A stretch of 64,000 nucleotides of DNA from Rhizobium esperanzae (GCF_014197615.1 NZ_JACIFY010000010.1:62001-126000), one strand, 5' to 3'; shown: positions 18,120 through 27,331, counted from the stretch's first letter. The notes: generated by a model not told the origin, from the letters alone. Translations and numbers: made by a program.

Positions 18120-19052
18120 TTACGAGGCGAGCATCAGGTCCATGTTCTGGACGGCGGCGCCCGATGCACCCTTGCCGAGATTGTCGAGCAGTGCCACCAG
18201 ATTGACCTGCGCAGCGCCCGGAGTGCCGAAGACGAAGAGCTTCATCGTGTCCTTGCCTTCGAGCTCGACGGCGTTGACCCGGGAGAGCGCCTTGCTTTCG
18301 GCGAGCGGCACGACGGTAACGATATCCTGGCCGGCATAATGGGCGGCGAGGGCGGCATGAATGCTTTCCATCGTCGTGCCTTCGGAGAGGTCGCCGAGAT
18401 GCAGCGGCACCTGCACGATCATGCCCTGTGCGAACTTGCCGACAGACGGCGAGAAGATCGGCGCACGGTCGAGCAGGCCGTGCACGGTCATTTCCGGCAC
18501 GTGCTTGTGGGTCAGCGGCAGGCCGTAGAGGAAATGCGGCGCGGTGATCGCATCCGGGTGATCCGCATTTTCCATCTGCGCGATCATCTGCTTGCCGCCG
18601 CCGGTATAGCCGGAGACCGCGTTGACCGTGACCGGATAGCCGTCCGGCAGGATGCCGGCGGCCCGCAGCGGCCGGATGAGGCCGATCGCGCCCGTCGGAT
18701 AGCAGCCGGGATTGGCGACGAAACGGGCGGCTTTGATCCTGTCGGCCTGCGCGCCGTCCATTTCGGCAAAACCATAGGCCCAGCCGGGATTGACGCGGAA
18801 GGCGGTCGAGGTGTCGATGACGCGCACATTGTTGTTGGCCGAAACCATCTGAACCGCTTCCTTAGACGCATCGTCGGGCAGGCAGAGAATGGCAATGTCG
18901 GCACTGTTCAGCATGTCCTCGCGCATGGTGGCGTTGCGCCGCTCGGCTTCCGGAATGGACAGAAGCTCGACATCGCGGCGGCCGGCCATGCGCGTGCGGA
19001 TCTGCAGACCCGTCGTGCCGTGCTCGCCGTCAATGAAGATTTTCGGTGCCAT
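18120..19052 (-). CDS. argC: N-acetyl-gamma-glutamyl-phosphate reductase (short ArgC type)
   Basis: A 310-residue NADPH-dependent reductase for the third step of arginine synthesis. Seen: the nucleotide-binding start [15 protein letters not shown], the active-site cysteine in [11 protein letters not shown], and H-K-H-V-P-E-M. The short length and the D-G-E-H-G-T-T-G start identify the type-2 ArgC of alphaproteobacteria. In rhizobia it commonly follows the rplM-rpsI region, as here. Confidence 0.95.
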   Translation of the reverse strand: MAPKIFIDGEHGTTGLQIRTRMAGRRDVELLSIPEAERRNATMREDMLNSADIAILCLPDDASKEAVQMVSANNNVRVIDTSTAFRVNPGWAYGFAEMDGAQADRIKAARFVANPGCYPTGAIGLIRPLRAAGILPDGYPVTVNAVSGYTGGGKQMIAQMENADHPDAITAPHFLYGLPLTHKHVPEMTVHGLLDRAPIFSPSVGKFAQGMIVQVPLHLGDLSEGTTMESIHAALAAHYAGQDIVTVVPLAESKALSRVNAVELEGKDTMKLFVFGTPGAAQVNLVALLDNLGKGASGAAVQNMDLMLAS

Positions 19053-19113
19053 GTTAAACCTGCGCTTTCAAGGGGTTCTGAAGATTTCCGGATTCAATTT
19101 CAACGATGATAAA

Positions 19114-20076
19114 TCAGCCTTGTGACACCGCGATGGCGCGTCGCTCGGCATGAAGGCCAAGCATATACATTGCCACCGTTGCCCCCGCAATGGCGGTGAT
19201 ATCGGCATGGTCGTAGGGCGGTGACACCTCGACCACGTCGGCGCCGCGGATATCGAGCTGGTGCAGGCGCTGCAGCACCGAGAGGATCTTGGCGCTCGAC
19301 GGGCCGCCGGCAACCGGCGTGCCGGTGCCCGGCGCAAAGGCCGGATCGAGGCAATCGATATCGAAGGTCAGATAGGCAGGGGCACCGCGGGTGTGGGAGA
19401 TGATCGCCGAAGCGATGTCGCCGGCGCTCATCTCCTCGACCTGGTGACCGTAGAGAATATTGACGCCGCAATCCTCCGGCGCATGGGTGCGGATGCCGAT
19501 CTGGATCGAGCGGTCGGGATCGATGATGCCCTCGCGGACCGCCCGTGCCACGAAGGAGCCGTGGTCGATGCGCCGGTCTTCGTCGAACCAGGTATCCTGG
19601 TGCGCGTCGAATTGCACGAGGGCAAGCGGCCCATGTTTTGCAGCATGGGCTTTCAGCAGCGGCCAGGTGACGTAGTGATCGCCGCCAAGCGTCAGCAGAA
19701 AGGCGCCGCTGTCGAGGATGGCATTGGCCTGGCGTTCGATGGCCGCGGGCGTATCCTGGTGATTGCCGTAGTCGAGCAGGCAATCGCCGTAATCGATCAC
19801 CGCCATCTCGGCGAAGAGATCGCGATTGAACGGATATTGCGGATCATTGTCGAAGATCGCCGAGGCGCGCCGGATCGCCTGCGGTCCGAAGCGCGTGCCC
19901 GGCCGGTTCGAGGTCGCGGCATCGAAGGGAATACCCCAGACGGCAACGTCGACGCCGGCAAGTTCCTTGGTGAAGCGGCGGCGCATGAAGGACAGCGCCC
20001 CGGCAAAGGTCGGATCGCCGGCGGCGGAGGTAAGGCTGGTCGCCGTGAAGGCGTGGTCAATCGATCTGTTCGCCAA
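19114..20076 (-). CDS. speB: Agmatinase / ureohydrolase-family protein
   Basis: A 320-residue manganese ureohydrolase that would split agmatine into putrescine and urea. Metal ligands are seen in L-G-G-D-H-Y-V-T-W, in D-A-H-Q-D-T-W and in D-I-D-C-L-D-P-A-F-A-P-G-T-G-T-P, a pattern typical of agmatinases. The start is taken as TTG at 20076 because AAGGAG lies six bases upstream and no in-frame ATG is near; the frame is open far upstream without homology. Other guanidino substrates (guanidinobutyrate, proclavaminate) cannot be ruled out. Confidence 0.85.
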   Translation of the reverse strand: MANRSIDHAFTATSLTSAAGDPTFAGALSFMRRRFTKELAGVDVAVWGIPFDAATSNRPGTRFGPQAIRRASAIFDNDPQYPFNRDLFAEMAVIDYGDCLLDYGNHQDTPAAIERQANAILDSGAFLLTLGGDHYVTWPLLKAHAAKHGPLALVQFDAHQDTWFDEDRRIDHGSFVARAVREGIIDPDRSIQIGIRTHAPEDCGVNILYGHQVEEMSAGDIASAIISHTRGAPAYLTFDIDCLDPAFAPGTGTPVAGGPSSAKILSVLQRLHQLDIRGADVVEVSPPYDHADITAIAGATVAMYMLGLHAERRAIAVSQG

Positions 20077-20253
20077 GTCATGCTCCTTTTTCGGTCGCAG
20101 AACTACAGCCGCGTTCGATGCGGATGATGCGTTGCATGACGCCGTTCGACACCGGAGCGTCGGGCGTCGGGTCTGCGCGACGATTTGGCGATCCGCTCGC
20201 GCGCAGAAAGGGGTAGGCGAGGTGCGGGCAGATTTCAAGCAATCGTTCGGATG

Positions 20254-20284
20254 ACGGCCGCTCATTGTCATCGAGCGGCCGTCC
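20254..20284. other. Strong 11-bp hairpin downstream of the MFS gene
   Basis: Perfect inverted repeat GACGGCCGCTC / GAGCGGCCGTC with a 9-base loop, in the gap between the agmatinase start and the MFS stop. The T-rich tail (CCTTTTCC) is on the plus-strand side, so it is not a textbook terminator for the leftward MFS gene. It may end read-through in either direction or stabilise the mRNA end. Confidence 0.4.
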
Positions 20285-20297
20285 TTTTCCGTTTGTC

Positions 20298-21500
20298 TCA
20301 GACCGATTTTCGCAGGCACCGCAGTCCAGCCAGGGTCGTCAGCGCCGTCACGCAGACATAGCCCACGAGTGGCCAGGCGCTGTCGCCGCCGAGCAGAAAC
20401 ACGAAGAGGGTTCCGGCAAAGCCGACGATGATGCTCTCGACGCAGAAATAGATCGCGACCGCCGTTCCTGCCGTATCGCCAAAGGCATCGAGCGCGCCGT
20501 TGGCGGTGACCGCCGTCGCAAAGACGATGCCGATCGCGATGACCCACATCGGCACGACGAAGCTGACCAGGGAGGGTGGCAGAAACAATTCTCCAAAGGC
20601 AAGCAGGGCGGCGCCGAGGAGCAGTATCGCCATGCCTCTGGCAAGGCTGCCTGCAATGCCCCAGCGCATGACGAAACGTTTGGTGAGCCGAGCCGTCACG
20701 ATCATCACCAGCGCCACCGTGGCAAAGACGAAGCTGAAGCCGGTGCCGGAGAAACCGGCTTTATCGATCAGGATACGGGGTGCCGTCGAGAAGAAGATGA
20801 AGAAGGCGCCCATCGCCGTGCTGAAACCTGATGTATAGACCCAGAAGGGAAAGCTGGAGAGGATCGGGCCGGCAGCGATCTTGGCGGTGACGGCGGGACG
20901 AGTTTCATGCCACCGCATGCCGGCGTTGAAAAGTGCGGCAACCGAAAGGAGGCCGATGACCAGGAAGATGGCGCGCCAGCCGAAGTGATCGGCGATCAAG
21001 GCTCCGGCGATCGGGCCCACCGCGGGCACGAAAGAGAGGATAGAGCCGAGAAGGCCGTAGATCGTGCTGCTTTCGGGATGCCCGGCATAGACGTCACGCA
21101 CCGTTGCGAATGTTGCGACAAGGGCCGCCGAGGCGCCGACGGCCTGCAGCAATCGCAGCACGACGAACAGTGGCGCCGACGAGGAGCCGGCAAGCAGGAA
21201 AGAAGAGGCGGCAAAGAGTGCCGTTCCTGCGAGCAGCACGGGCCGTCGTCCGACAAGATCGGAAATCGGGCCGAACACGATCTGCCCGGCGCCGAGCACG
21301 AGCATGTAGAGGCTGAGGGTCAGTTGGATGACTTCGGGCGAGGTGCCGAGCGCCTCCGGCATAAGAGGCACGATCGGCAGATAGATATCCATGGCCAGGG
21401 AGGTCAGAATGTCGAAAGGCGCCATCAGCGCCAAGGTTGCCGGCACGGAATAGGTCCAGCGCCGGATTTGGGAATAAGACATGGGAAAGTACCCGCTCAA
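20298..21500 (-). CDS. MFS multidrug exporter, Bcr/CflA-like
   Basis: A 400-residue drug:proton antiporter with twelve membrane segments. Diagnostic pieces are D-I-Y-L-P-I-V-P-L-M-P in helix 1, L-G-A-G-Q-I-V-F-G-P-I-S-D-L-V-G-R-R-P-V in helix 2 and the following loop (motif A), and R-L-L-Q-A-V-G-A-S-A in helix 4, all of the DHA1/Bcr-CflA group. The frame begins with TTG at 21500; an ATG at 21482 is equally plausible. No regulator gene adjoins it. Confidence 0.85.
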   Translation of the reverse strand: MSGYFPMSYSQIRRWTYSVPATLALMAPFDILTSLAMDIYLPIVPLMPEALGTSPEVIQLTLSLYMLVLGAGQIVFGPISDLVGRRPVLLAGTALFAASSFLLAGSSSAPLFVVLRLLQAVGASAALVATFATVRDVYAGHPESSTIYGLLGSILSFVPAVGPIAGALIADHFGWRAIFLVIGLLSVAALFNAGMRWHETRPAVTAKIAAGPILSSFPFWVYTSGFSTAMGAFFIFFSTAPRILIDKAGFSGTGFSFVFATVALVMIVTARLTKRFVMRWGIAGSLARGMAILLLGAALLAFGELFLPPSLVSFVVPMWVIAIGIVFATAVTANGALDAFGDTAGTAVAIYFCVESIIVGFAGTLFVFLLGGDSAWPLVGYVCVTALTTLAGLRCLRKSV

Positions 21501-21740
21501 ATGATTTCATTCGGCGGCGATCTGTCTTTTCATCCATATCGAGATTGGCCGGACAGACGCCGCAACAACAGGGCAGAGTTGTTGCGGCCTATTTGTCTGC
21601 GGACTTGGTTGTTCCCATCATGCGCCCCTGCTGCGGCTCCGTTCGTTGCCGAAGCGCTTTGCCCAATTTCTACCAACAGAACCGGATTGCGGCAATGGCG
21701 GGCCTTTACGCTTCTGCTTGGGCTTCAAGCCGCGCAAAAC

Positions 21741-21768
21741 AAAAAAAAGGCCGGGTTGCCCCGGCCTT
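21741..21768 (-). terminator. Rho-independent terminator of rplM-rpsI
   Basis: On the minus strand a GC-rich stem (AAGGCCGGG paired with CCCGGCCTT, short loop) is followed by a run of eight T. It lies about 25 bases after the rpsI stop codon. Confidence 0.85.
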
Positions 21769-21792
21769 CGTAATTTCGTCTGTCCGAAGCGA

Positions 21793-22260
21793 TTAACGCT
21801 TGGAGAACTGGAACGAGCGGCGGGCCTTTGCCTTGCCGTACTTCTTGCGTTCGACGACGCGGCTGTCGCGGGTCAGGAAGCCGCCCTTCTTCAGCACCGA
21901 GCGAAGGCCCGGTTCGAAGTAGGTGAGCGCCTTGGACAGGCCGTGGCGAACGGCACCGGCCTGGCCGGAGAGGCCGCCGCCGGCAACGGTTGCGATGATG
22001 TCGAACTGGCCGTCACGGGCAGCCGCAACGATCGGCTGGCGCAGGATCATCTGCAGCACCGGACGAGCGAAATATTCCGCGAATTCCTTGCCGTTGACGA
22101 TGATCTTGCCGGAGCCCGGCTTGACCCAGACGCGGGCGACGGCGTTCTTGCGCTTGCCGGTCGCGTAGGAGCGGCCGAGCGAATCGACCTTGCGGACGTG
22201 AGCCGGAGCAGCAGCTTCGGAAACCGTGCCGAGATCCTTCAGGGAGGAGAGGTCAGCCAT
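21793..22260 (-). CDS. rpsI: 30S ribosomal protein S9
   Basis: A 155-residue ribosomal protein of the small subunit, whose C-terminal tail reaches the tRNA in the P site. Seen: [30 protein letters not shown], and the invariant basic end with [11 protein letters not shown]. An N-terminal extension of about 25 residues is usual for alphaproteobacteria. It lies two bases after rplM in a two-gene operon. Confidence 0.98.
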   Translation of the reverse strand: MADLSSLKDLGTVSEAAAPAHVRKVDSLGRSYATGKRKNAVARVWVKPGSGKIIVNGKEFAEYFARPVLQMILRQPIVAAARDGQFDIIATVAGGGLSGQAGAVRHGLSKALTYFEPGLRSVLKKGGFLTRDSRVVERKKYGKAKARRSFQFSKR

Positions 22261-22262
22261 GA

Positions 22263-22727
22263 TCAGGCGCTCCTTACGTTCTTTTTGTTGAGCGCGGCAA
22301 CGTCGAGGGCGACCGGCTGCTGGGCTTCATGGGGATGGTTGGAGCCGGCGTAAACGCGCAGGTTCTTCATCTGGCGACGGCCGAGCGGGCCACGCGGAAC
22401 CATGCGTTCGACGGCCTTTTCGAGGACGCGCTCCGGGAAGCGGCCTTCGATGATCTGGCGCGCGGTGCGTTCCTTGATGCCGCCGGCAAAACCGGTGTGC
22501 CAGTAGTAGACCTTGTCGGAATACTTCTTGCCGGTGAAAACCACCTTGTCGGCATTGATGACGATGACGTTGTCGCCGTCGTCAACGTGGGGGGTGAAGG
22601 TTGCCTTGTGCTTGCCGCGCAGGCGCATAGCGATGATGGAAGCGAGACGGCCAACGACCAGCCCTTCGGCGTCGATGATCACCCACTTCTTCTCCACCTC
22701 TGCAGGCTTCTGGGAGAAGGTTGCCAT
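22263..22727 (-). CDS. rplM: 50S ribosomal protein L13
   Basis: A 154-residue large-subunit assembly protein. Seen: [32 protein letters not shown], and [18 protein letters not shown]. The start at 22727 gives the normal L13 length; the frame is open to 22913, but that extension has no homology. First gene of the rplM-rpsI operon. Confidence 0.98.
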   Translation of the reverse strand: MATFSQKPAEVEKKWVIIDAEGLVVGRLASIIAMRLRGKHKATFTPHVDDGDNVIVINADKVVFTGKKYSDKVYYWHTGFAGGIKERTARQIIEGRFPERVLEKAVERMVPRGPLGRRQMKNLRVYAGSNHPHEAQQPVALDVAALNKKNVRSA

Positions 22728-23028
22728 AGTGAATACTCTCTTTTGAGACCCTTGGCCCGAGGGCTTGAAGGGCGTTTCTTGTTGCTTGGATTGGCAGGCT
22801 TGCGGCATGCCAAAAAGAAAGCAGCCCGGACAGGCTGCGTTCTGGGGCGGTCTATAGAGGGAATGTGACATCAGGTCAATATCGGCGCTCTGGAGACCTG
22901 GAAAAATGCGCAAGCAAAAACAATAGGTTAGATATATGGTATTATGTTACCACACATTTGTCGGCTGAACGGCTGCCGTGCCTGACACTTTTCGCACCTT
23001 TGCAGGGGTTGAAAGAGCATGGCGGCCG
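22728..23028. other. Upstream region of rplM (no gene)
   Basis: A 301-base gap between rplM and the LysR stop codon. It should carry the rplM promoter. The AT-rich part near 22925-22960 holds an inverted repeat, TGGTA-N6-TACCA (22937-22952). Nothing else is recognised. Confidence 0.4.
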
Positions 23029-23907
23029 CTAATCCTTAAAGGCGCGCAGGCATTTCATCATTTCGCGAAGGCCGCGCGTCAGATGTTTGTCCCGGCGCAC
23101 GACCATGCCGAGGCGGCGCGTCAGTTTCGGCTGCAGCGATGACGTGGTCACCAGGCCGGCGCGCTCGCGCTTCAGCGCCAGCCCCGGCAGGATCGACCAG
23201 CCGAGGCCGACGGCCACCAGTTCCTTGATCGCCTCGATGCTGCCGAACTCCATCGCCGGCCGGATCCTAGCCTCCGGTGCGGCCAGCCACGCATCGATTG
23301 CCCGCCGCGTATTGCCGCCCTCATAGAGCAGCAGCGTCCTGTCGCGCATGAAGGCGGCGTCCGGTCCGCCGTCGGGTATGAGACTGCCCGCCGGAGCGAC
23401 GGCCAGCAATTCCTCCTCGTAGAACGGTTCGATCTCGAAGTTGCGCCCCGCGGCCGGCAGGGCAACAACGGCGATATCGAGGCTGTTGGCCTCCAGATCG
23501 CGCAGGACGTCGTCGGCATCGCCGATGCGCACGGTGATTTCGAGGCCGGGCATGGATTTTCTGGCAGCAGCAATGGCGCGCGGCAGCAGGTGGATCGACG
23601 CCGTGCCGCCGCTGCCGATGCGCACGCGGCCGCTGGCGCCATCCCTGTAGGGCATCATCGCTTCTTCCGCGGCGGCCGATTCCTGCAGCAGGCGCCTTGC
23701 ATGGGCGAGCAGGTCGAGGCCTGCGGCGGTCGGCTGCGCGCGCCGCCCGACGCGCTCGATCAGCCGGACGCCGAGCCGCTGTTCGAGCCCCTTGACCTGC
23801 AGGCTGACGGCCGGTTGCGTCAGCCCCTCCTTGTCGGCGGCGGCCGTGAAGCTGCCGAGATCGGCGACGTTGACGAAGGTTGCGAGCTGATCGAGGTTCA
23901 GCGCCAT
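23029..23907 (-). CDS. LysR-family transcriptional regulator
   Basis: A 292-residue regulator. The N-terminal helix-turn-helix is clear (L-D-Q-L-A-T-F-V-N-V-A-D-L-G-S-F-T-A-A-A then Q-P-A-V-S-L-Q-V-K-G-L-E), followed by the type-2 periplasmic-binding-like effector domain from about residue 90. It is divergent from the DUF1127 gene at 24001, and a LysR-type palindrome sits between them, so it probably represses itself and controls that gene (inference). The inducer is unknown. Confidence 0.9.
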   Translation of the reverse strand: MALNLDQLATFVNVADLGSFTAAADKEGLTQPAVSLQVKGLEQRLGVRLIERVGRRAQPTAAGLDLLAHARRLLQESAAAEEAMMPYRDGASGRVRIGSGGTASIHLLPRAIAAARKSMPGLEITVRIGDADDVLRDLEANSLDIAVVALPAAGRNFEIEPFYEEELLAVAPAGSLIPDGGPDAAFMRDRTLLLYEGGNTRRAIDAWLAAPEARIRPAMEFGSIEAIKELVAVGLGWSILPGLALKRERAGLVTTSSLQPKLTRRLGMVVRRDKHLTRGLREMMKCLRAFKD

Positions 23908-23920
23908 ACCAAAATTTTCC

Positions 23921-23935
23921 TTATGTAAATCATAA
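23921..23935. promoter_or_regulatory. Candidate LysR-type operator (T-N11-A palindrome)
   Basis: TTATGTAAATCATAA is a 15-base T-N11-A sequence with dyad arms TTATG/CATAA, 13 bases upstream of the LysR start codon. This is the usual site and shape for LysR-type autoregulation. A further CATAAG follows at 23939. Confidence 0.45.
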
Positions 23936-24000
23936 TATCCATAAGCTTCCTTCGCAGGGTTTTCCAGCCCATCCTTCAGCCGTTCAAAAAGGTAGAAGAG

Positions 24001-24231
24001 ATGGCCATGGAACTAAGCGAAACCCTTGAGACGCCTCGCGATATCGTTCGATCGAATATACGCCGGACGGCGCGCTGGGGCCGGCTGCTGCTGGCCACCA
24101 TCGAGCATCGCCTGGAAAAGCGCCGCAGCCGCCGCACGCTTTGCGAGCTTACCGACGACGAGCTTTGCGATGTCGGCCTGACCCGTGCGGAGGCGAAGGC
24201 CGAGATATCGAAATCCTGGTTCTGGTCTTGA
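24001..24231 (+). CDS. DUF1127 small basic protein
   Basis: A 76-residue protein. The last 35 residues, from about L-C-E-L-T-D-D-E-L-C-D-V-G-L-T-R-A-E, are the DUF1127 (YjiS-like) motif. The N-terminal half is basic and amphipathic. Short DUF1127 proteins in alphaproteobacteria have been linked to RNA-chaperone-like functions and phosphate/carbon metabolism (known for some Agrobacterium members), but the role here is not established. A second ATG at 24007 is possible; a purine-rich GGTAGAAGAG precedes the first. Divergent from the LysR regulator. Confidence 0.8.
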   Translation: MAMELSETLETPRDIVRSNIRRTARWGRLLLATIEHRLEKRRSRRTLCELTDDELCDVGLTRAEAKAEISKSWFWS

Positions 24232-24324
24232 CGTCGCCGCTGCGGAAAGAGTGTATCCCGCTCGAAATTACCGGCGCGTTGTGGCAGAACACCTGTCTGA
24301 AAATCGAGCGCAGGGAGCATCATC

Positions 24325-25149
24325 ATGGCCGAAATCGTATCCTTCCCGGACGCAGGCAGGTCGGACGGGTTGCTGCTGCGCTCGCTGCACGACGGCGTGC
24401 TGCGCCTGGTGCTGAACGACCCGCCGGCCAATGCGCTTTCGATCGCGCTTCTCGAAGCGCTGACGGCAGAGCTGGATAAGGCCGGACCGGATGCGGATAT
24501 CCGCGTCGTCGTCATCGCCTCGACCGGCAATGTCTTTTCCGCCGGCCATGATCTCAAGGAACTCACCGCCCATCGCGCCGATGAAGATCAGGGCGCCGCT
24601 TTCTTCGAGAGGACCTTTCGGCTCTGCGCCGATCTGATGCTGAAGATCGCGCATCTGCCGAAGCCCGTCATCGCCGAGGTCGACGGGCTGGCAACGGCGG
24701 CCGGCTGCCAGCTCGTCGCCTCCTGCGATCTGGCGATCTGCACCGACACGTCGACATTCTGCACGCCGGGCGTCAATATCGGCCTGTTCTGTTCGACGCC
24801 GATGGTGGCCGTTTCCCGTGCTGCCCATCGCAAGCAGGCGATGGAGATGCTCTTGACCGGCGAGACGATCGACGCCTCGACCGCCAAGGATTTCGGCCTC
24901 ATCAACCGTATCGTGCCGAAGCAGTATCTGGCGCAGGTGGTTTCCAAATATGCCGGAGTGATCGCCAGCAAATCGCCGCTGACCCTGAAGATCGGCAAGG
25001 AAGCCTTCTACCGGCAGCTCGAACTGCCGGTCGAGGCAGCCTATGATTATGCCGCCAAGGTGATGGTCGACAATATGCTGACGCAGGACGCGCAGGAGGG
25101 GATCGGCGCCTTCCTCGGCAAGCGCAAGCCCGAATGGAAAGATAAGTGA
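24325..25149 (+). CDS. Enoyl-CoA hydratase/isomerase-family protein (ECHDC3-like), catalytic glutamates replaced
   Basis: A 274-residue crotonase-fold protein. The oxyanion-hole regions are present (S-A-G-H-D-L-K-E-L and A-T-A-A-G-C-Q-L-V-A-S-C-D-L), and the crotonase length is normal. At the two places where enoyl-CoA hydratases carry catalytic glutamates, glutamine (G-C-Q-L) and glycine (T-P-G-V-N) appear. It probably still binds acyl-CoA but may not be a classical hydratase (inference; ECHDC3-type proteins share this). The start at 24325 follows GGGAGCATCATC. It meets the DMT transporter gene end to end. Confidence 0.8.
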   Translation: MAEIVSFPDAGRSDGLLLRSLHDGVLRLVLNDPPANALSIALLEALTAELDKAGPDADIRVVVIASTGNVFSAGHDLKELTAHRADEDQGAAFFERTFRLCADLMLKIAHLPKPVIAEVDGLATAAGCQLVASCDLAICTDTSTFCTPGVNIGLFCSTPMVAVSRAAHRKQAMEMLLTGETIDASTAKDFGLINRIVPKQYLAQVVSKYAGVIASKSPLTLKIGKEAFYRQLELPVEAAYDYAAKVMVDNMLTQDAQEGIGAFLGKRKPEWKDK

Positions 25150-25986
25150 CTATGCCAGCTTCAGGATCAGCCCGCCGAGCGCGATGACGACGCCGGCGAC
25201 GTAGCGCCAGACGCTGGCCTTTTCCTTGAAGACGGTGATCGAGATCACCAGCGCAAACAGGATTGCGGTTTCGCGCAGGGCCGCGACGGTTGCGACCGGG
25301 GCTTTTGTCATCGCCCAGAGCGCCAGCCCGTAGGAAGCGATCGAGCCGGCGCCGCCGATGAGGCCGCGCCACCAGTTGCGGCGGACGTGACGCGCCACGG
25401 CGAAAGCGCCGCGCTGGGAAGCCGCCCAGGAAAACAGCAGCACCGGCGGCAGCAGCGACATCCATAATGTGTAGGAAACCGCATTGCCGGAAAGACGTGC
25501 GCCGATGCCGTCGACATAGGTGTAGCTGGCGATGACGCAGGCATTGGCAAGCGATAGCAGCACGGCGCGGCTGCTGCCGCGCCGCGCCTCCAGCGCGAGT
25601 GTCAGGACGCCGGCGCAGATCGTCATCGTGCCCGCGAGAGCGCCGGCGGAAAGATTTTCCTTCAGGATGAAGCCGCTTGTCGCGGCGATCAGCAGCGGCG
25701 CGCAGCCGCGCATCAGCGGATAGACCAGGCCGATATCGCCGGCCCGGTAGGCAGCGGCGACCAGCTGGAAGTAAGCGAACTGCAGGATGGCCGAGATGCC
25801 GATGAACGGCCAGGCCGCGCTGTGCGGCAACGGCAGAAATGCCAGGAACGGCAGTGCTGAAACCGCGCCGCCGGCCGAGATCAGCGCCGCATCGAGGGAC
25901 TTATCGCTGCCGGCCTTGACGATAGCGTTCCATGTCGCATGCAGCAGTGCGCCGAATAGAACGAGCAGGATGACGTCGAGAGGCAA
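25150..25986 (-). CDS. EamA/DMT-family transporter
   Basis: A 278-residue membrane protein with ten hydrophobic segments in two EamA repeats. The N-terminal L-L-H-A-T-W-N-A-I-V-K, internal Y-P-L-M-R-G-C-A-P-L and the second-half A-L-R-E-T-A-I-L-F-A motif match the drug/metabolite transporter superfamily. The start is uncertain: TTG at 25986 gives the usual family length, while the open frame runs to 26058 without a good start. Substrate unknown. Its stop codon begins at the base after the hydratase stop, so the pair is convergent with no gap. Confidence 0.75.
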   Translation of the reverse strand: MPLDVILLVLFGALLHATWNAIVKAGSDKSLDAALISAGGAVSALPFLAFLPLPHSAAWPFIGISAILQFAYFQLVAAAYRAGDIGLVYPLMRGCAPLLIAATSGFILKENLSAGALAGTMTICAGVLTLALEARRGSSRAVLLSLANACVIASYTYVDGIGARLSGNAVSYTLWMSLLPPVLLFSWAASQRGAFAVARHVRRNWWRGLIGGAGSIASYGLALWAMTKAPVATVAALRETAILFALVISITVFKEKASVWRYVAGVVIALGGLILKLA

Positions 25987-26460
25987 GGGGGTAATCCGCA
26001 AACAGGTAGGGAAGAGAAAACGCCTCGCCTTGGACGGGGCAAACTCTTGAAAAGACAACTGGCATTTGCACGAAAATGTACGGGAGACGGTCCCGGATAC
26101 GTTCCTATGTCGAATATCATCCTTTCAATATGCAGACAATGTTGGGCTGCCATGGCAATTTTTACGTGCGCGCGATATGCGTTCAATCGGCGCCACGCTT
26201 TCAACTATGAGCTGTTTCTAATTTACGTGAGAACGTGAAGGGGGTTTATCATGAACAAAAGAAGAAATGGCTTGGCAGGAATTCGAAGTGGTTTATTCTA
26301 TGCTACTGAAATACAGATATTATTCTATAACTTTGATATAGGTGAAAAGCAAAGCCGCTGGTTGTGTTATCTTGAATAAATCGCAGCGCGCGATTGAGTT
26401 CGAAACGCCCGCAACCGCGAAAGCGTCGCGGTTCGATATCCCGTGCGATGGTGAAAAATA
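25987..26460. other. AT-rich intergenic region
   Basis: About 470 bases clearly richer in A and T than the surroundings, especially 26240-26380. Only the short open frame listed at 26251 has a ribosome site. No repeat, RNA gene or known motif is recognised. The composition suggests foreign or non-coding DNA. Confidence 0.4.
26251..26379 (+). CDS. Possible 42-residue small protein
   Basis: Short open frame with an unusually good ribosome site (AAGGGGG, seven bases before ATG). The product starts M-N-K-R-R-N-G-L-A-G and is basic, with an aromatic middle (I-L-F-Y-N-F). It uses A/T-ending codons unlike its neighbours. No family is recognised. It could be chance in AT-rich DNA. Confidence 0.25.
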   Translation: MNKRRNGLAGIRSGLFYATEIQILFYNFDIGEKQSRWLCYLE

Positions 26461-26784
26461 TCAGAGCTGATACTGCGGAACGAACAGCATCCCGTCCAGG
26501 TTGTCTATGTTCTGGCAGTTCAGAACGGGGCAGCGCGGATCGTCTTTCGAGGGAATGTGGGTCCACTCCGCATAATCGGTCGCATCGCAATAATGGCTGT
26601 TGCGCACGTAACGATCATAGAGAGGCAGACCGCGGGGCGACTGGTAACGGAAGATCACGGCGCCCTGATTGTGGATGGCGGCGCGCACGCTGGCGCAGCT
26701 CATGGTGAGCGGGTTGTAGCGCGAGATCGCCAGCGCCGGCGAGGCGGCGAGCACGAAGATGAGGGCAAGAGCGATTTTTTTCAT
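26461..26784 (-). CDS. Small exported cysteine-containing protein
   Basis: A 107-residue protein starting M-K-K-I-A-L-A-L-I-F-V-L, with a signal peptide cleaved near A-L-A about residue 19. The mature part has four cysteines in M-S-C-A-S-V-R, H-Y-C-D-A, P-R-C-P-V-L-N-C, suggesting two disulfides in the periplasm. The pattern is familiar from hypothetical rhizobial proteins, without known function. The start at 26784 follows GAGGATGATTCG; the frame is open upstream to 26904. Confidence 0.65.
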   Translation of the reverse strand: MKKIALALIFVLAASPALAISRYNPLTMSCASVRAAIHNQGAVIFRYQSPRGLPLYDRYVRNSHYCDATDYAEWTHIPSKDDPRCPVLNCQNIDNLDGMLFVPQYQL

Positions 26785-26902
26785 CGAATCATCCTCAGAA
26801 AGTGTCCAATCATATATACGGAAAAGCCACGCAGCCGGTTTCACGGAAATGCAAAAAAACTGCGGGCCGTGCCGGCGGGCTTTCGGGAATGGAGAAGCGA
26901 CC

Positions 26903-27331
26903 ATGAACCACGACGCCTATACGGATGATTATCTCGCCGGAATCCTGCATTCCGTAAAGACCATTGCGCTGACCGGAGCCTCGCCCAATCCGGCGCGGCC
27001 GAGCAACGGCGTCATGGGCTATCTGCTGTCGCGCGGCTACGAGGTCATTCCCGTCAATCCGGGGCAGGCGGGCAAGCAGATCCACGGCCGCACCGTTTAT
27101 GCCCGGCTCGCCGACGTTCCCGTGCCGATCGACATGGTCGACGTGTTTCGCGCCGCCGAATATCTGGACGGGGTGGTCGAGGAGGCGCTGGCGCTGCAGC
27201 CGCTGCCGCAGATCATCTGGGCCCAGCTTGGCGTCCGGGACGATGCCGCCGCCGCAAAGGCGGAGGCCGCCGGGCTCAAGGTGGTGATGAACCGCTGCCC
27301 GGCGATCGAGTACCCCCGTCTCATTGCCTGA
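26903..27331 (+). CDS. CoA-binding domain protein (YccU-like)
   Basis: A 142-residue Rossmann-fold protein. K-T-I-A-L-T-G-A-S-P-N-P-A-R-P-S near residue 16 and V-I-P-V-N-P-G about 45 are the CoA_binding_2 signatures; V-V-M-N-R-C-P-A-I-E-Y closes the domain. Family members bind CoA or nucleotides; the role is unknown. The start at 26903 follows GGAGAAG. It lies 128 bases ahead of the sulfhydrylase gene and the two are often adjacent in rhizobia, so a link to sulfur metabolism is possible (inference). Confidence 0.85.
   Translation: MNHDAYTDDYLAGILHSVKTIALTGASPNPARPSNGVMGYLLSRGYEVIPVNPGQAGKQIHGRTVYARLADVPVPIDMVDVFRAAEYLDGVVEEALALQPLPQIIWAQLGVRDDAAAAKAEAAGLKVVMNRCPAIEYPRLIA

Noticed and set aside
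19100-20547. Long 477-codon version of the agmatinase
   Set aside because: The extra 157 N-terminal codons have no homology and cross the intergenic hairpin; TTG at 20076 with AAGGAG gives the normal length.
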